Assembly (NCBI RefSeq): GCF_007183175.1
Contig: NZ_AP019807.1
Location: forward strand, 2,586,001-2,650,000
Source: Microbulbifer sp. GL-2
GTDB taxonomy: Bacteria; Pseudomonadota; Gammaproteobacteria; Pseudomonadales; Cellvibrionaceae
Reading direction: 5' to 3'
DNA length: 64,000 nucleotides
Numbering within the stretch: position 1 is the stretch's first letter; each line of letters opens with the position of its first letter. The notes under the pieces were generated by a model. It saw nothing but the letters and a program-made list of their open reading frames with translations. It made no database searches and was not told the DNA's origin. Both the position numbers and the translations under genes were made by a program. Shown piece by piece: positions 17,488 through 27,000 of this stretch.

Positions 17488-18948
17488 ATGCTTAACCCAT
17501 TTGATATGGTGTTGTTTGGCGGTGGTGGTGATCTTGCGTTACGCAAGCTGATCCCAGCGCTGTACCGCGCATACAGGGAGGGCAGCCTGGCCGATGGCAG
17601 CCGAATTCTTCCCGTATGTCGCCGCCAGGAAGATGCCGATCAATACTTACAGACTGCCCACCAGGCTTTACAGCAACACTTGCGTGATGGTGAATACAGC
17701 GATTCCAGCTGGGACGGCTTCAGCCAGCTACTGCGCCCGATTGCACTGGATATAGCGGTACCCGATGCACAATGGGAACATCTGGCTGATATTCTTGGCA
17801 CTGATCCCGAGCGTGTGCGGATTTTCTATCTGGCAATTCCTCCTGCGGTATTCGGCCCCTGCTGTGAAAACCTTTCTATCAAGGGCCTGATCTCTGATCA
17901 TTCCCGTGTGGTTGTGGAAAAACCCTTAGGTTATAACGCTCAGACCTCCGACGAAATTAACAGCAAGATCGCCAGTTATTTCCCGGAAAATAATATTTTC
18001 CGTATCGACCACTACCTGGGAAAGGAAACTGTACAAAACCTGCTGGCGTTACGTTTCAGTAATGTGCTGTTCGAGCACCTGTGGGATGCAAAAAGTATTG
18101 ATCATATCCAGATCAGTATTTCTGAGACCGTCGGCCTTGAAGGTCGCGCCGGTTTTTATGATGAGACCGGGGCACTGCGCGATATGGTGCAAAACCACCT
18201 GCTGCAGCTGCTGTGCCTGATTGCGATGGAATCTCCCAACACCATGTCTGCGAAAAATATTCGTGCGGAAAAAATCAAAGTACTGGAAGCGCTGCGTCCA
18301 CTAACTGGTTCAGGGGTGGATAAAAATGTAGTGCGCGGACAGTACGTTGCCGGTGAAATTGATGGCCAGCAGGTACCTGGCTATTTGGATGAACTGGAAG
18401 GCGGTATTAGCGCAACAGAGACTTTTGTCGCTATTCAAGCGCATATCGACAGCTGGCGCTGGGCCGGAGTGCCTTTTTATCTGCGTACCGGCAAGCGTAT
18501 GGAAAAACGCTGTGCAGAAATTGTGGTGCAATACAAAAATGTCTCCCACCACGTCTATGACGAAAATGCCGGTAATGTTGTTCCCAACCGTTTGGTTATT
18601 CGCCTACAGCCGGAAGAGAGTATCAAGTTGGTATTAATGGCTAAGAAGATGGATAGCCTTACTACTGAGTTACAGCCGGCAGAATTGAATCTAACCCTCT
18701 CGGATACCTACGATAGTTTTCACAGTGATGCCTATAAGCGTTTGATGCTGGATGCGGCAGCGAATAATTCAGCTTTGTTTATTCATCGCGATGAAGTGGC
18801 TGCGGCCTGGGCCTGGGTCGATCCAATTATTGATCACTGGCGTGAGACAAGTAACCAGCCAAAACCTTATACCGCTGGCAGCTGGGGGCCAAGGGAGGCT
18901 AGTGATCTGCTGGCCGGTAGTGGTCGCCACTGGTTTAACGCCAAGTAA
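17488..18948 (+). CDS. zwf: Glucose-6-phosphate 1-dehydrogenase
   Basis: Oxidises glucose-6-P to 6-phosphogluconolactone with NADP+ (or NAD+). 486 residues from the ATG at 17488; the longer reading from 17440 adds 16 residues before the Rossmann strand and is not favoured. The nucleotide loop is FGGGGDLALRKL (10-21), with EKPLG at 144-148 and the active-site signature RIDHYLGKE at 172-180. Second gene of the operon, about 50 bp after edd. Confidence 0.97.
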   Translation: MLNPFDMVLFGGGGDLALRKLIPALYRAYREGSLADGSRILPVCRRQEDADQYLQTAHQALQQHLRDGEYSDSSWDGFSQLLRPIALDIAVPDAQWEHLADILGTDPERVRIFYLAIPPAVFGPCCENLSIKGLISDHSRVVVEKPLGYNAQTSDEINSKIASYFPENNIFRIDHYLGKETVQNLLALRFSNVLFEHLWDAKSIDHIQISISETVGLEGRAGFYDETGALRDMVQNHLLQLLCLIAMESPNTMSAKNIRAEKIKVLEALRPLTGSGVDKNVVRGQYVAGEIDGQQVPGYLDELEGGISATETFVAIQAHIDSWRWAGVPFYLRTGKRMEKRCAEIVVQYKNVSHHVYDENAGNVVPNRLVIRLQPEESIKLVLMAKKMDSLTTELQPAELNLTLSDTYDSFHSDAYKRLMLDAAANNSALFIHRDEVAAAWAWVDPIIDHWRETSNQPKPYTAGSWGPREASDLLAGSGRHWFNAK

Positions 18949-18998
18949 TGTTTACGGGATATCTCTTGCTTTAGGTGGGCAAGTGTCCCAGGAATTAA

Positions 18999-19721
18999 AT
19001 GGAAATATCCATGGCAGAAGAAAAATTTTATTCCGATCGCGAACGACTGGTACAGGCATTGGTTCATGACTGTGCTGGCGAACTGCAAAAAGGTATTAAG
19101 GAGCAGGGACAGGCCACCTTCCTGGTTTCCGGTGGCAGCACTCCTGAACCGGTATACCGGGAGCTTTCCAGGCGGCCCTTGCCCTGGTCAAAAATTACTG
19201 CCGCATTGGTGGATGAACGCTGGGTGGACAAATCCCACAGTGGCAGTAACCAGGCATTTATTGAAAACAGTTTGATCCAGAATTATGCCGCGGAAGCCAC
19301 GTTGCTGGGAATGAAAAACCCACAGGCAACAGCAGCGAAGGGTGAAGCTGATTGTGAGCGTGCCTATGCGGAGCTAAGTCGCCCATTTGATGTGTGTATT
19401 TTGGGAATGGGCAGTGATGGCCATACTGCCTCACTGTTTCCCCATGCACAGGGCCTTGAAGAGGCTTTAAACCCTGAAACTGAAAAATTGTGTAGTGCAA
19501 TCACTGCCAGGCAGAGTGCAGTAACCGGTACAAATACCGAACGTATGTCACTGACTCTGAGTGCGATTTTACAGGCCAAAAATATCAAACTACTGATTAC
19601 TGGTGAGGAAAAACTGAAAGTCTATCGCGAGGCTTTACTAGGTAGTGATGAGTTGGAAATGCCGGTGCGCAGTATTCTCAAGCAGGGACTGAAACCAGTC
19701 ACTGTTTATTGGGCGCCTTAA
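18999..19721 (+). CDS. pgl: 6-phosphogluconolactonase
   Basis: 240-residue DevB-type lactonase that hydrolyses 6-phosphogluconolactone, linking Zwf to Edd. Motifs are VSGGSTPEPVYREL (about 42-55), LVDERWVDKSHSGSNQ (71-86) and LGMGSDGHTASLFPH (132-146). AGGAAT precedes the ATG at 18999; a second ATG four codons later is also possible. It lies between zwf and eda with short gaps, so cotranscription is expected. Confidence 0.95.
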   Translation: MEISMAEEKFYSDRERLVQALVHDCAGELQKGIKEQGQATFLVSGGSTPEPVYRELSRRPLPWSKITAALVDERWVDKSHSGSNQAFIENSLIQNYAAEATLLGMKNPQATAAKGEADCERAYAELSRPFDVCILGMGSDGHTASLFPHAQGLEEALNPETEKLCSAITARQSAVTGTNTERMSLTLSAILQAKNIKLLITGEEKLKVYREALLGSDELEMPVRSILKQGLKPVTVYWAP

Positions 19722-19741
19722 CGAATTATTGGAATTGATTG

Positions 19742-20371
19742 ATGCAGAAAAATATCGCCGACATTTTGCAGGTTGCTGGCGTTGTTCCAGTGCTGGTTAT
19801 AGAGCAGGCTGAAGACGCGCTGCCTTTGGCTACGGCACTACTTGAAGGTGGTTTGAGTGTACTCGAGGTTACCCTTCGGACGGAGGCCGCGCTGGATGCG
19901 GTGGAGCAGATATCCAGGCAATTACCTGAGGCTCATGTGGGCACTGGCACTGTATTGAATGGCGACGACCTGAGGCGTTCAGTTGATGCTGGAGCCAGTT
20001 TTATGGTCAGCCCCGGAGCTACAGACCAGTTACTTACAGCTGCTGAAGGCAGCGATGTGCCACTGTTGCCAGGTGCCGCCAGTGCTTCTGAGGTTATGCG
20101 TTTGTATGAGCGTGGTTATCGCTACCAGAAGTTTTTCCCGGCCGAGGCTGCAGGCGGTGTGCCTATGTTGAAGTCCCTCGCTGGTCCACTGGTGGAGGCC
20201 CGTTTTTGTCCGACCGGTGGTGTTAGTCCTGGCAACGCGGCGGACTACCTGGCTCTCAACAATGTGGTTTGTGTGGGCGGCTCCTGGATGGCATCCAGCG
20301 CCTTGGTGCGAGAGAAAAACTGGGCGGAAATTACCCGCCTGTCAAAACAGGCTGCTGCATTAAAGTCTTGA
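19742..20371 (+). CDS. eda: KDPG/KHG aldolase
   Basis: 209-residue class I aldolase cleaving 2-keto-3-deoxy-6-phosphogluconate to pyruvate and glyceraldehyde-3-P. The Schiff-base lysine is Lys130 in YQKFFPAEAAGG and the catalytic glutamate Glu42 in LEVTLRT, corresponding to E. coli Lys133 and Glu45. The start is the ATG at 19742 rather than the TTG just before it. Last gene of edd-zwf-pgl-eda, 20 bp after pgl. Confidence 0.97.
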   Translation: MQKNIADILQVAGVVPVLVIEQAEDALPLATALLEGGLSVLEVTLRTEAALDAVEQISRQLPEAHVGTGTVLNGDDLRRSVDAGASFMVSPGATDQLLTAAEGSDVPLLPGAASASEVMRLYERGYRYQKFFPAEAAGGVPMLKSLAGPLVEARFCPTGGVSPGNAADYLALNNVVCVGGSWMASSALVREKNWAEITRLSKQAAALKS

Positions 20372-20554
20372 TCCAGTGTCGGTCTGGGCGGGAACTAATT
20401 CCTGGAGCGGAGTTTTTCGCGGTTGTCCGACAAGTTATGGACAGCCTGTTGAGTTGCAGGGTTAATCGTCACAAAAGTTCGCTAGGGTGCATTCGTTGAT
20501 GGGTGCAGCACGGAAAAACGGAAAATCAGAAGCTTATAATTAGGGTAAAACCAG

Positions 20555-21589
20555 ATGAAAATTAAAATTGCCATCAATGGTTACGGCCGTATTGGCCGCA
20601 ACGTCACCCGAGCCATCTACGAGTCCGGATACAGTGATCGGATCCAATTGGTCGCGATTAATGATCTTGCCCCGGTTGCATCCAATGCGCACCTGACCCG
20701 TTTCGATACCATCCACGGGCGCTTTGCTACTGAGGTAAAAGTGGATGGCGACGCGCTGGTAATAGGTGGCGATCGCATACAGGTTTGCCAGGAGCGCGAT
20801 CCAGCCAAACTGCCCTGGAAAAAGCTGGGTGTGGATCTGGTGCTGGAGTGCACTGGCCGCTTTACGGATAAGGCTTCCGCTTCCGCACATATTGAAGCGG
20901 GTGCTGCTGCGGTTCTGATTTCTGCACCATCAAAAGATGCCGACCTGACAGTAGTGTACGGTGTTAATGATGCAAACCTCACTGCTGATCACCGCGTGGT
21001 TTCCAACGCATCCTGCACCACCAATTGCCTGGCGCCGGTGGCCCAGGCATTGCACCGCGAACTGGGCATAGAGCGCGGTGTGATGACTACTGTGCATGCC
21101 TATACCAATGACCAGAATACCCAGGACGCGGTCCACGCAGATATTTATCGGGCACGTGCCGCAGCCGACAATATGATTCCTACCAAGACAGGTGCCGCCG
21201 CCGCTGTGGGGTTGGTCCTGCCTGAACTAAAGGGTCGCCTGGATGGTATGGCGGTGCGTGTACCAGTGAGCAATGTATCATTGGTGGACTGCCAGTTTAT
21301 CGCTGGCCGTGACACTAGTGTCGATGAAGTGAATGGGATCATGCAGAAGGCCGCAGAGGCCAGCAATGGCGTTCTTACTTTCTGTGACCAGCCCCTGGTA
21401 TCAGTGGACTTCAACCACACCAGTGCTTCCAGCCATTTCGATGCCAACCACACGCGTGTAAATGGCAACCTGGTGAAAGTGATGGCCTGGTATGACAACG
21501 AGTGGGGTTTCTCCCACCGTATGCTGGATACCAGCCTGGCTATGGCGGCCGCGTTGCATCTGGATCTGCCGGTTGCCGAGTCCGCCTGA
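20555..21589 (+). CDS. gap: Type I glyceraldehyde-3-phosphate dehydrogenase
   Basis: 344 residues. The N-terminal Rossmann motif INGYGRIGRN and AINDL (Asn36, Asp37) fit NAD use. The catalytic Cys154 lies in SNASCTTNCLAP and His181 in TTVHAYT, with WYDNEWGFSHRM near the C-terminus. It takes over the glyceraldehyde-3-P made by Eda. It is separated from eda by about 180 bp and so probably has its own promoter. No HexR palindrome was seen in that gap, though gap is a HexR target in other genera. Epd (erythrose-4-P dehydrogenase) is a less likely alternative. Confidence 0.94.
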   Translation: MKIKIAINGYGRIGRNVTRAIYESGYSDRIQLVAINDLAPVASNAHLTRFDTIHGRFATEVKVDGDALVIGGDRIQVCQERDPAKLPWKKLGVDLVLECTGRFTDKASASAHIEAGAAAVLISAPSKDADLTVVYGVNDANLTADHRVVSNASCTTNCLAPVAQALHRELGIERGVMTTVHAYTNDQNTQDAVHADIYRARAAADNMIPTKTGAAAAVGLVLPELKGRLDGMAVRVPVSNVSLVDCQFIAGRDTSVDEVNGIMQKAAEASNGVLTFCDQPLVSVDFNHTSASSHFDANHTRVNGNLVKVMAWYDNEWGFSHRMLDTSLAMAAALHLDLPVAESA

Positions 21590-21624
21590 TCGAACTTTTG
21601 CAATTAGCCGGCCCTGGGCTGGCA

Positions 21625-21646
21625 CACAGGTGCGGGAAAACCTGTG
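21625..21646. other. Hairpin between gap and pyk
   Basis: CACAGGT-8-ACCTGTG, a 7-bp perfect stem without a T tract, stands 36 bp after gap. A second GC-rich stem lies just before it (GCCGGCCCTGGGCTGGC). It could be a partial terminator or mRNA-processing structure. Confidence 0.4.
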
Positions 21647-21744
21647 AGTTCGTCCTGTACATTAGAAGTCGGCAACAGCGACTAGAGAGTAAGGCTCGCC
21701 GGCTTGAACAATTTTACATCTCATTAAATACCTGACGGGACCAT

Positions 21745-23181
21745 ATGATTCGCCATACAAAAATTGTTGCTACCCTGGGACCCGGCACTGATAAGCCCCA
21801 CGTAATCGAGGAAATGATTCGTGCCGGGGTAAATATTGTGCGCTTGAATTTTTCTCACGGCTCTGCTGATGATCACCGCCGCCGAGTGGAAGAGGTACGC
21901 GATGCCGCAACTGCCCAAGGTAAAACTGTCGCTGTATTGGGCGATTTGCAGGGGCCCAAGATCCGAATAGCCCGCTTTGCAGAGGGCAGTGTTGAATTGG
22001 AGAACAATGACGAGTTCACGCTGGACCTTGATTGCCCGCAAGAAGGCGGTGATGAGCAGCGCGTAGGCGTAGATTACCCCAGTCTGATCAGCGACTGTGA
22101 ATCCGGAAATATCCTTCTCTTGGATGACGGTAAGATCCGCCTTGAGGTAACCGGCACCACCCCGAGCAAGCTTTACTGTCGGGTACTGCAAGGTGGCAAG
22201 TTGTCTAACAACAAAGGCATTAACTTGCTCGGTGGCGGCCTATCGGCGCCGGCACTTACCGAGAAGGATTACCGGGATATCGAGCTGGCCGCTGAGCTTG
22301 CAGTAGATTTCCTCGCCGTGAGCTTTCCGCGCTGTGCCGGTGATCTGGAAACTGCGCGCAAAGCCATGCAGGCGGCTGGAAGCCAAGCCGCGATTGTGGC
22401 CAAGGTAGAGCGGGCTGAGGCTGTTGCTGATGATGCGGAAATGGACGCCCTGATTCTCGCGTCTGATGCCATTATGGTCGCTCGTGGTGACCTCGGTGTC
22501 GAGATCGGTGATCCGGCTTTAGTGGGCGTGCAGAAGAAGCTGATCAACCGCGCCAATGCGCTTAATCGCGGTGTGATTACTGCGACCCAGATGATGGAGT
22601 CGATGATTACCAGCCCGACGCCGACTCGTGCGGAAGTCATGGACGTGGCTAATGCCGTATTGGATGGTACCGATGCGGTCATGCTCTCAGCCGAGACCGC
22701 CGCTGGCGACTATCCGGTAGCTGCTGTGGAGTCCATGAGTGAGGTGATTGTCGGTGCGGAGCAGTATCTCGGCAGTGTGCCTTACACTCCAGAAGAGCAC
22801 GGTGCATCAGAGCGTATTGATACGGTGATCGCCCAGGCGGCAATCGATGTGGCCTCACGTGTGGAGAATCTCTGTGCGGTTGCGGCTTTGACTGAGTCGG
22901 GGCGCACCCCGCGCATGATGTCCCGCGCGAATACCCGTCTTCCTATTTATGCAATGACGCGACACCCAAATATCGCACGTCAGTTGGTGCTGTTGCGTGG
23001 TGTTGAGCCCATCAGCTTCGATCCGGCTGCGGTACCCCTGGGGCACCTGACCGAATCTATTATCGAAGTACTCAGCTCACGTATCGACCTGCAAAAAGGC
23101 CAGAGAGTACTGATTACTCAGGGTGAGCGCCTCAATGTGGGCGGACACACCAGCTCTATGCGTATTAAAGAAATCGAATAA
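21745..23181 (+). CDS. pyk: Pyruvate kinase
   Basis: 478-residue enzyme converting PEP and ADP to pyruvate and ATP. It begins RHTKIVATLGPGT, with NFSHG (32-36) and DLQGPKIR. The catalytic AIVAKVERAEAV and MVARGDLGVEIG stretches, ITATQMMESMI and the C-terminal regulatory domain follow. Length matches the PykA (AMP-activated) group. It starts at ATG 21745 after GACGGGACC and completes the route from 6-phosphogluconate to pyruvate begun at edd. Confidence 0.96.
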   Translation: MIRHTKIVATLGPGTDKPHVIEEMIRAGVNIVRLNFSHGSADDHRRRVEEVRDAATAQGKTVAVLGDLQGPKIRIARFAEGSVELENNDEFTLDLDCPQEGGDEQRVGVDYPSLISDCESGNILLLDDGKIRLEVTGTTPSKLYCRVLQGGKLSNNKGINLLGGGLSAPALTEKDYRDIELAAELAVDFLAVSFPRCAGDLETARKAMQAAGSQAAIVAKVERAEAVADDAEMDALILASDAIMVARGDLGVEIGDPALVGVQKKLINRANALNRGVITATQMMESMITSPTPTRAEVMDVANAVLDGTDAVMLSAETAAGDYPVAAVESMSEVIVGAEQYLGSVPYTPEEHGASERIDTVIAQAAIDVASRVENLCAVAALTESGRTPRMMSRANTRLPIYAMTRHPNIARQLVLLRGVEPISFDPAAVPLGHLTESIIEVLSSRIDLQKGQRVLITQGERLNVGGHTSSMRIKEIE

Positions 23182-24026
23182 CCTGCAATTTTCGAAGCCA
23201 TCACTAACCCGATACCTGGCTGGGTCGGTGATGGCAACGCAGCCGCTGATGCAATGTCACGGCTGTGGATACAAAATATATTTTTCGCTTTTCCTTTCAC
23301 ATTCAGGCTGTTTCTTGTACAGAAATAGTAGAAGCTGGTTCCACACTGCTTCCTTATTTACCGATCCATTGCTTTTATAGGCGAATAAATATGCCTAATA
23401 TTTTTTCGAGAACGACAGTGCTCTTGAGGATACTTACCCCGAACATAGGTAATTTTGTGTTAGCGCTTTAAACCTGAATTTTATTTTCCGATAGAGTGTT
23501 TCCGGATAAATTATCCACAGTTTTGAACCCCTGAAGAAAACAGTTAGGTAATTTAATTCGATTATCTTTCCTTGTCTTCGATGCCAACTTAGCTCTTTGA
23601 TTTGTGCTATTCGTGTAATGACACTTATCTATCCCAACCAGCTAATTTGCGGTAATCTGCTCCAACAGGTCGCAATTTCAGGTATCTCCTGCCAGTAGCT
23701 TTGGCCTCACCCCATTCAAATGCCGGTGAATTGGAACTATTGGCAAGTAGAATTTCCATAAGCCAAACAGGCGATGGTATTCACTATTTAAGATTTCACA
23801 AATTGCGATTACCCTAATTCAATATGTTTTCTAGGGGTATTCAACCGTGCGGAAAATAGGATTTTTGATTGCAAATTGAGCAATCCAAAAGTTAAAGATG
23901 AATCCGGCTCTTCGAGTTGGTATTCCCAATACAAAGACAAAAAATAAATCAAAGCGATTTATTGGGTCAGGAAATGATAACTAGAGGCTGGCGCACAGCG
24001 GGCTTACGGCGTTTGAAGGATTATCC
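23182..24026. other. Spacer between core metabolism and the Rhs locus
   Basis: 845 bp, increasingly AT-rich towards rhs. An imperfect hairpin CCATCAC...GTGATGG (23198-23234) follows pyk without a T run. Short open frames show no ribosome-binding sites or recognisable products. The junction into accessory DNA lies here, but no attachment-site repeat was seen. Confidence 0.5.
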
Positions 24027-27000
24027 ATGCAGCTAAGTGTCGAGAACAGGCAAGGCGTTCGTTATATGGTCAGAGTTGGTTGGGCGTACCAGATGGGTAT
24101 TCCCCTGAAGGTCAATGCCAGCCAGCTGTTGTCGATGTTCGACGATGCCGTAATCCAGAAGATTCACGAACACTTCTTTGGCATGAATGGTATCTCCTGT
24201 AATGCGCTGAGTGTCAGTATTCAATCAAGCCAGGCAGGCACAGTCTTCTTAGGGCCACTGAGTGAAGCGCCCGGCCATCTTTCCAGTCGAGAGCAGGAAA
24301 TTTACCAGGCCCTGATCCAAAATCGCCTGATTATTGAAGAAGCTCCGTTTGCAGCCACGGCTCTTGCTGACAAGCAGTCAGAACTGATTGCCAAGATCCG
24401 CATGGGACTGCAGCGGATTATCGCCCAAGAACGCGCTGAAGCGGCGCTAATCCAACAGCGTCACGAGCAGCGCTCTACCTTAGAAAAAGTGGGCGCCTAT
24501 GTTGATCGCGGTGCTACCGGCTTAGGCAATGCCGCCTGGGGCCTGGCGGTTTGGGGCAAGGACGTGATGGAGGTAGCTGCGCTAGTTAATCCCATGCGCC
24601 AGGCCAGGGAACTCAGCACGGCAACAGCAAACTACCTTTTGTACGATAAGAGTTTCGAGGAATCCGGCAAAGAGTACCTCTCTGCAGTGCATCGGGAAGC
24701 CGTTGATGTGCTTGGCTTTGATCCATCCAAGATCACCAAGCAGCAGCTGGAGCTGGCCCTCGAAGTGGCCCAGGTGATTTATGACGAACCGGCACTGCGC
24801 GATACGATTTTCCGTTTCGCTCAGGACTATGTAAAAGCCCAGCACAGCCTGGAAATCACCGAGATGGCCGGTGGTGGTGCATTCGAGATTATTCTTACTA
24901 TCGTCTTGGCTGCAGTAACAGGTGGTGCCGGTGCTGTGGCATCCCTGGTTAAAAATGCCCGTTTGCTGAAGGCTTTCCGCGGTATTGGCGATTTGATGCT
25001 CGACTTCGCCAAGCTGAAAAAGCAACGTAACCTGCTTTCCAAAAAGCGAGGTGGTAATGCCAAGGGTAATGGAGCCAGCTTTTCTGACCTGAGTTCTTCC
25101 GATGCAGCCGCCCCATCCAATTCGAGTGGTCCCTCTTCGAGCAGTTCGAATTCCAGTGGTAGTTCCAGCAATTCTAGTGCCAATAACAGCAACCAAAGCG
25201 GAAATAGCTCTGGTAATAACGGCAATAATTCTCAGGCTAGCGATAGCAGTAAGACCAGCCAATCCAGCGAAGCGGATAAAACCAATAGCCAGACCGGGAA
25301 AAACCATAACGGAGATAGCTCTCAATGTAATGGCAAGGCTTGCGAAGGTGGCGAACCTATTAACCTAAAAACGGGTGAAGAACGCCTTACTTTGGTTGAT
25401 GCCGTACTGGATGGTCCACTGCCACTCACCGTGGCGCGTACCTACCGCAGCAGTAATTCCAAAGACTTCGGCCTGGGCCACGGCTGGACCCACACCCTGG
25501 GTGAAAAGCTGGTATGGCGCCCGGGTAAAGCAGTGCAGTTCCACGATGCCGAAGGCCGGGTGATCAGCCTGCCTGCCCCAGGAGACAGCGGCCGCAGCCA
25601 CAACGTAGTGGAGCAGTTAAGCCTCACCCGCATTAATGACGATCACTGGATAGTGACTCCTTACGGTGCCCCCAAAGGTGTACAAAAACACTTTAAAGCC
25701 ACCGGAGATAAAGGCTCCCTCAGGCTTGCAGAAATCCGCGATGGCTACGGCAATTATTACCTGTTCCACTATGTCGACGAACGTCTGATCTGTATCGAAA
25801 GCAGCATCGGTGAAGCCCTGCATATCAGCCCGCCGCCAGGGCAGGCTAACAGCCAGCATATTGGTGAGCTGAAAAAAGAAACCCGCGATGGCCACATTAA
25901 AGTACTCGCCAACTATGAGTACAGCGATGAGGGCGACCTGATCAAAGCCACCGATGCTGATGGCCACAGCGAGCAGTATCAGTACCGCCAGCATGTTATT
26001 AAGCAGCGTACCCTAAAAACCGGCTACCGCTTCCACTTCGAATGGGATGCCGAAGGTCCCTCGGCCCGCTGTGTACGCCAGTGGGGCGATCCTATCGATG
26101 GGCAGGCCACTTACAACTACCAGTTTGATTGGGATGATGATGGCAAGGGTGTCACCGTAACTGATACCCGCGGCGGTAAAGAGCGCTATCGCTTTAACGA
26201 CCGCGCCCTGCCCATTTATCACCGCGACCCTGAAGGTGCTGAGACCCTTTACAGTTACAACGACCTGGGCCAGATCACTAAGGTACAGCTGCTAAGCGAC
26301 GATGGCAGCTTGCGCGAAGAGATTTATCAATACGATGATCAGGGCCGCTTGGTACAAAAAACCGATGCCGCCGGCAATAAGCACCGCATTGAATACAATA
26401 GCGAAGGCCTGCCCGCAAAAGTTACGGACCCTGCGGGCAATAAGTGGCAACGCGAGTACAACAAAAAAGGTCAGATCGCTGCCAGCAAAGATCCTCTCGG
26501 CAACAGTACCCAGTATGGCTATAACCCCGTTGGTCTGATCGGCAGTGTTACCGACCCACTGGGAAATACCACTCGCTACTTGTGGAACCCCGAGGGTAAA
26601 CTCGCCGCGGTCAAAGACCCCATGGGCCGCGCCCAGCACTACCGCTACGACAGCGCTCGCCGCCTGGAAGAAGTACAACACGCTCCTGGCCAGGTCACTC
26701 GCTACGAATACGATGCCCAGGATCGCATCCATGCGGTAATCACCCCAGATGGTGCCCGCACTCAATACAGTTACAACCCCCAAGGGTTGCTTGCCGAAGT
26801 CATTGACTCTGTAGGTCGCAGTACCTGCTACGCCTACGACGGTCTCAGCCAGGTTAAGACCCGCACCAACCCGGACGGCAGCCGCCTGGAATATCACTAT
26901 GACGGCGAGCGTAACTTAATTGGCCTTACCAACGAAAACGGCGAGCGCTACCAGCTTAAATACGACCTCAATGAACGCCTGATTGAAGAAGTTGGCTTCG

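Noticed and set aside
20372..21744. HexR-type boxes upstream of gap and pyk
   Set aside because: Read by eye in both gaps; no TGTARTnnnAYTACA-like palindrome found, so control of these two by HexR is not claimed.
23265..23471. 68-codon open frame upstream of rhs
   Set aside because: No motif or Shine-Dalgarno; two overlapping alternative frames of the same size.
25090..25330. Low-complexity Ser/Asn codons as a possible CRISPR or tandem repeat
   Set aside because: No regular spacing or conserved repeat unit; it is the linker of the Rhs protein. No CRISPR array was found anywhere in the window.
26292..26897. 201-codon minus-strand frame within the Rhs core
   Set aside because: Shadow of the GC-rich YD repeats; the same antisense frames recur in the orphan copy.
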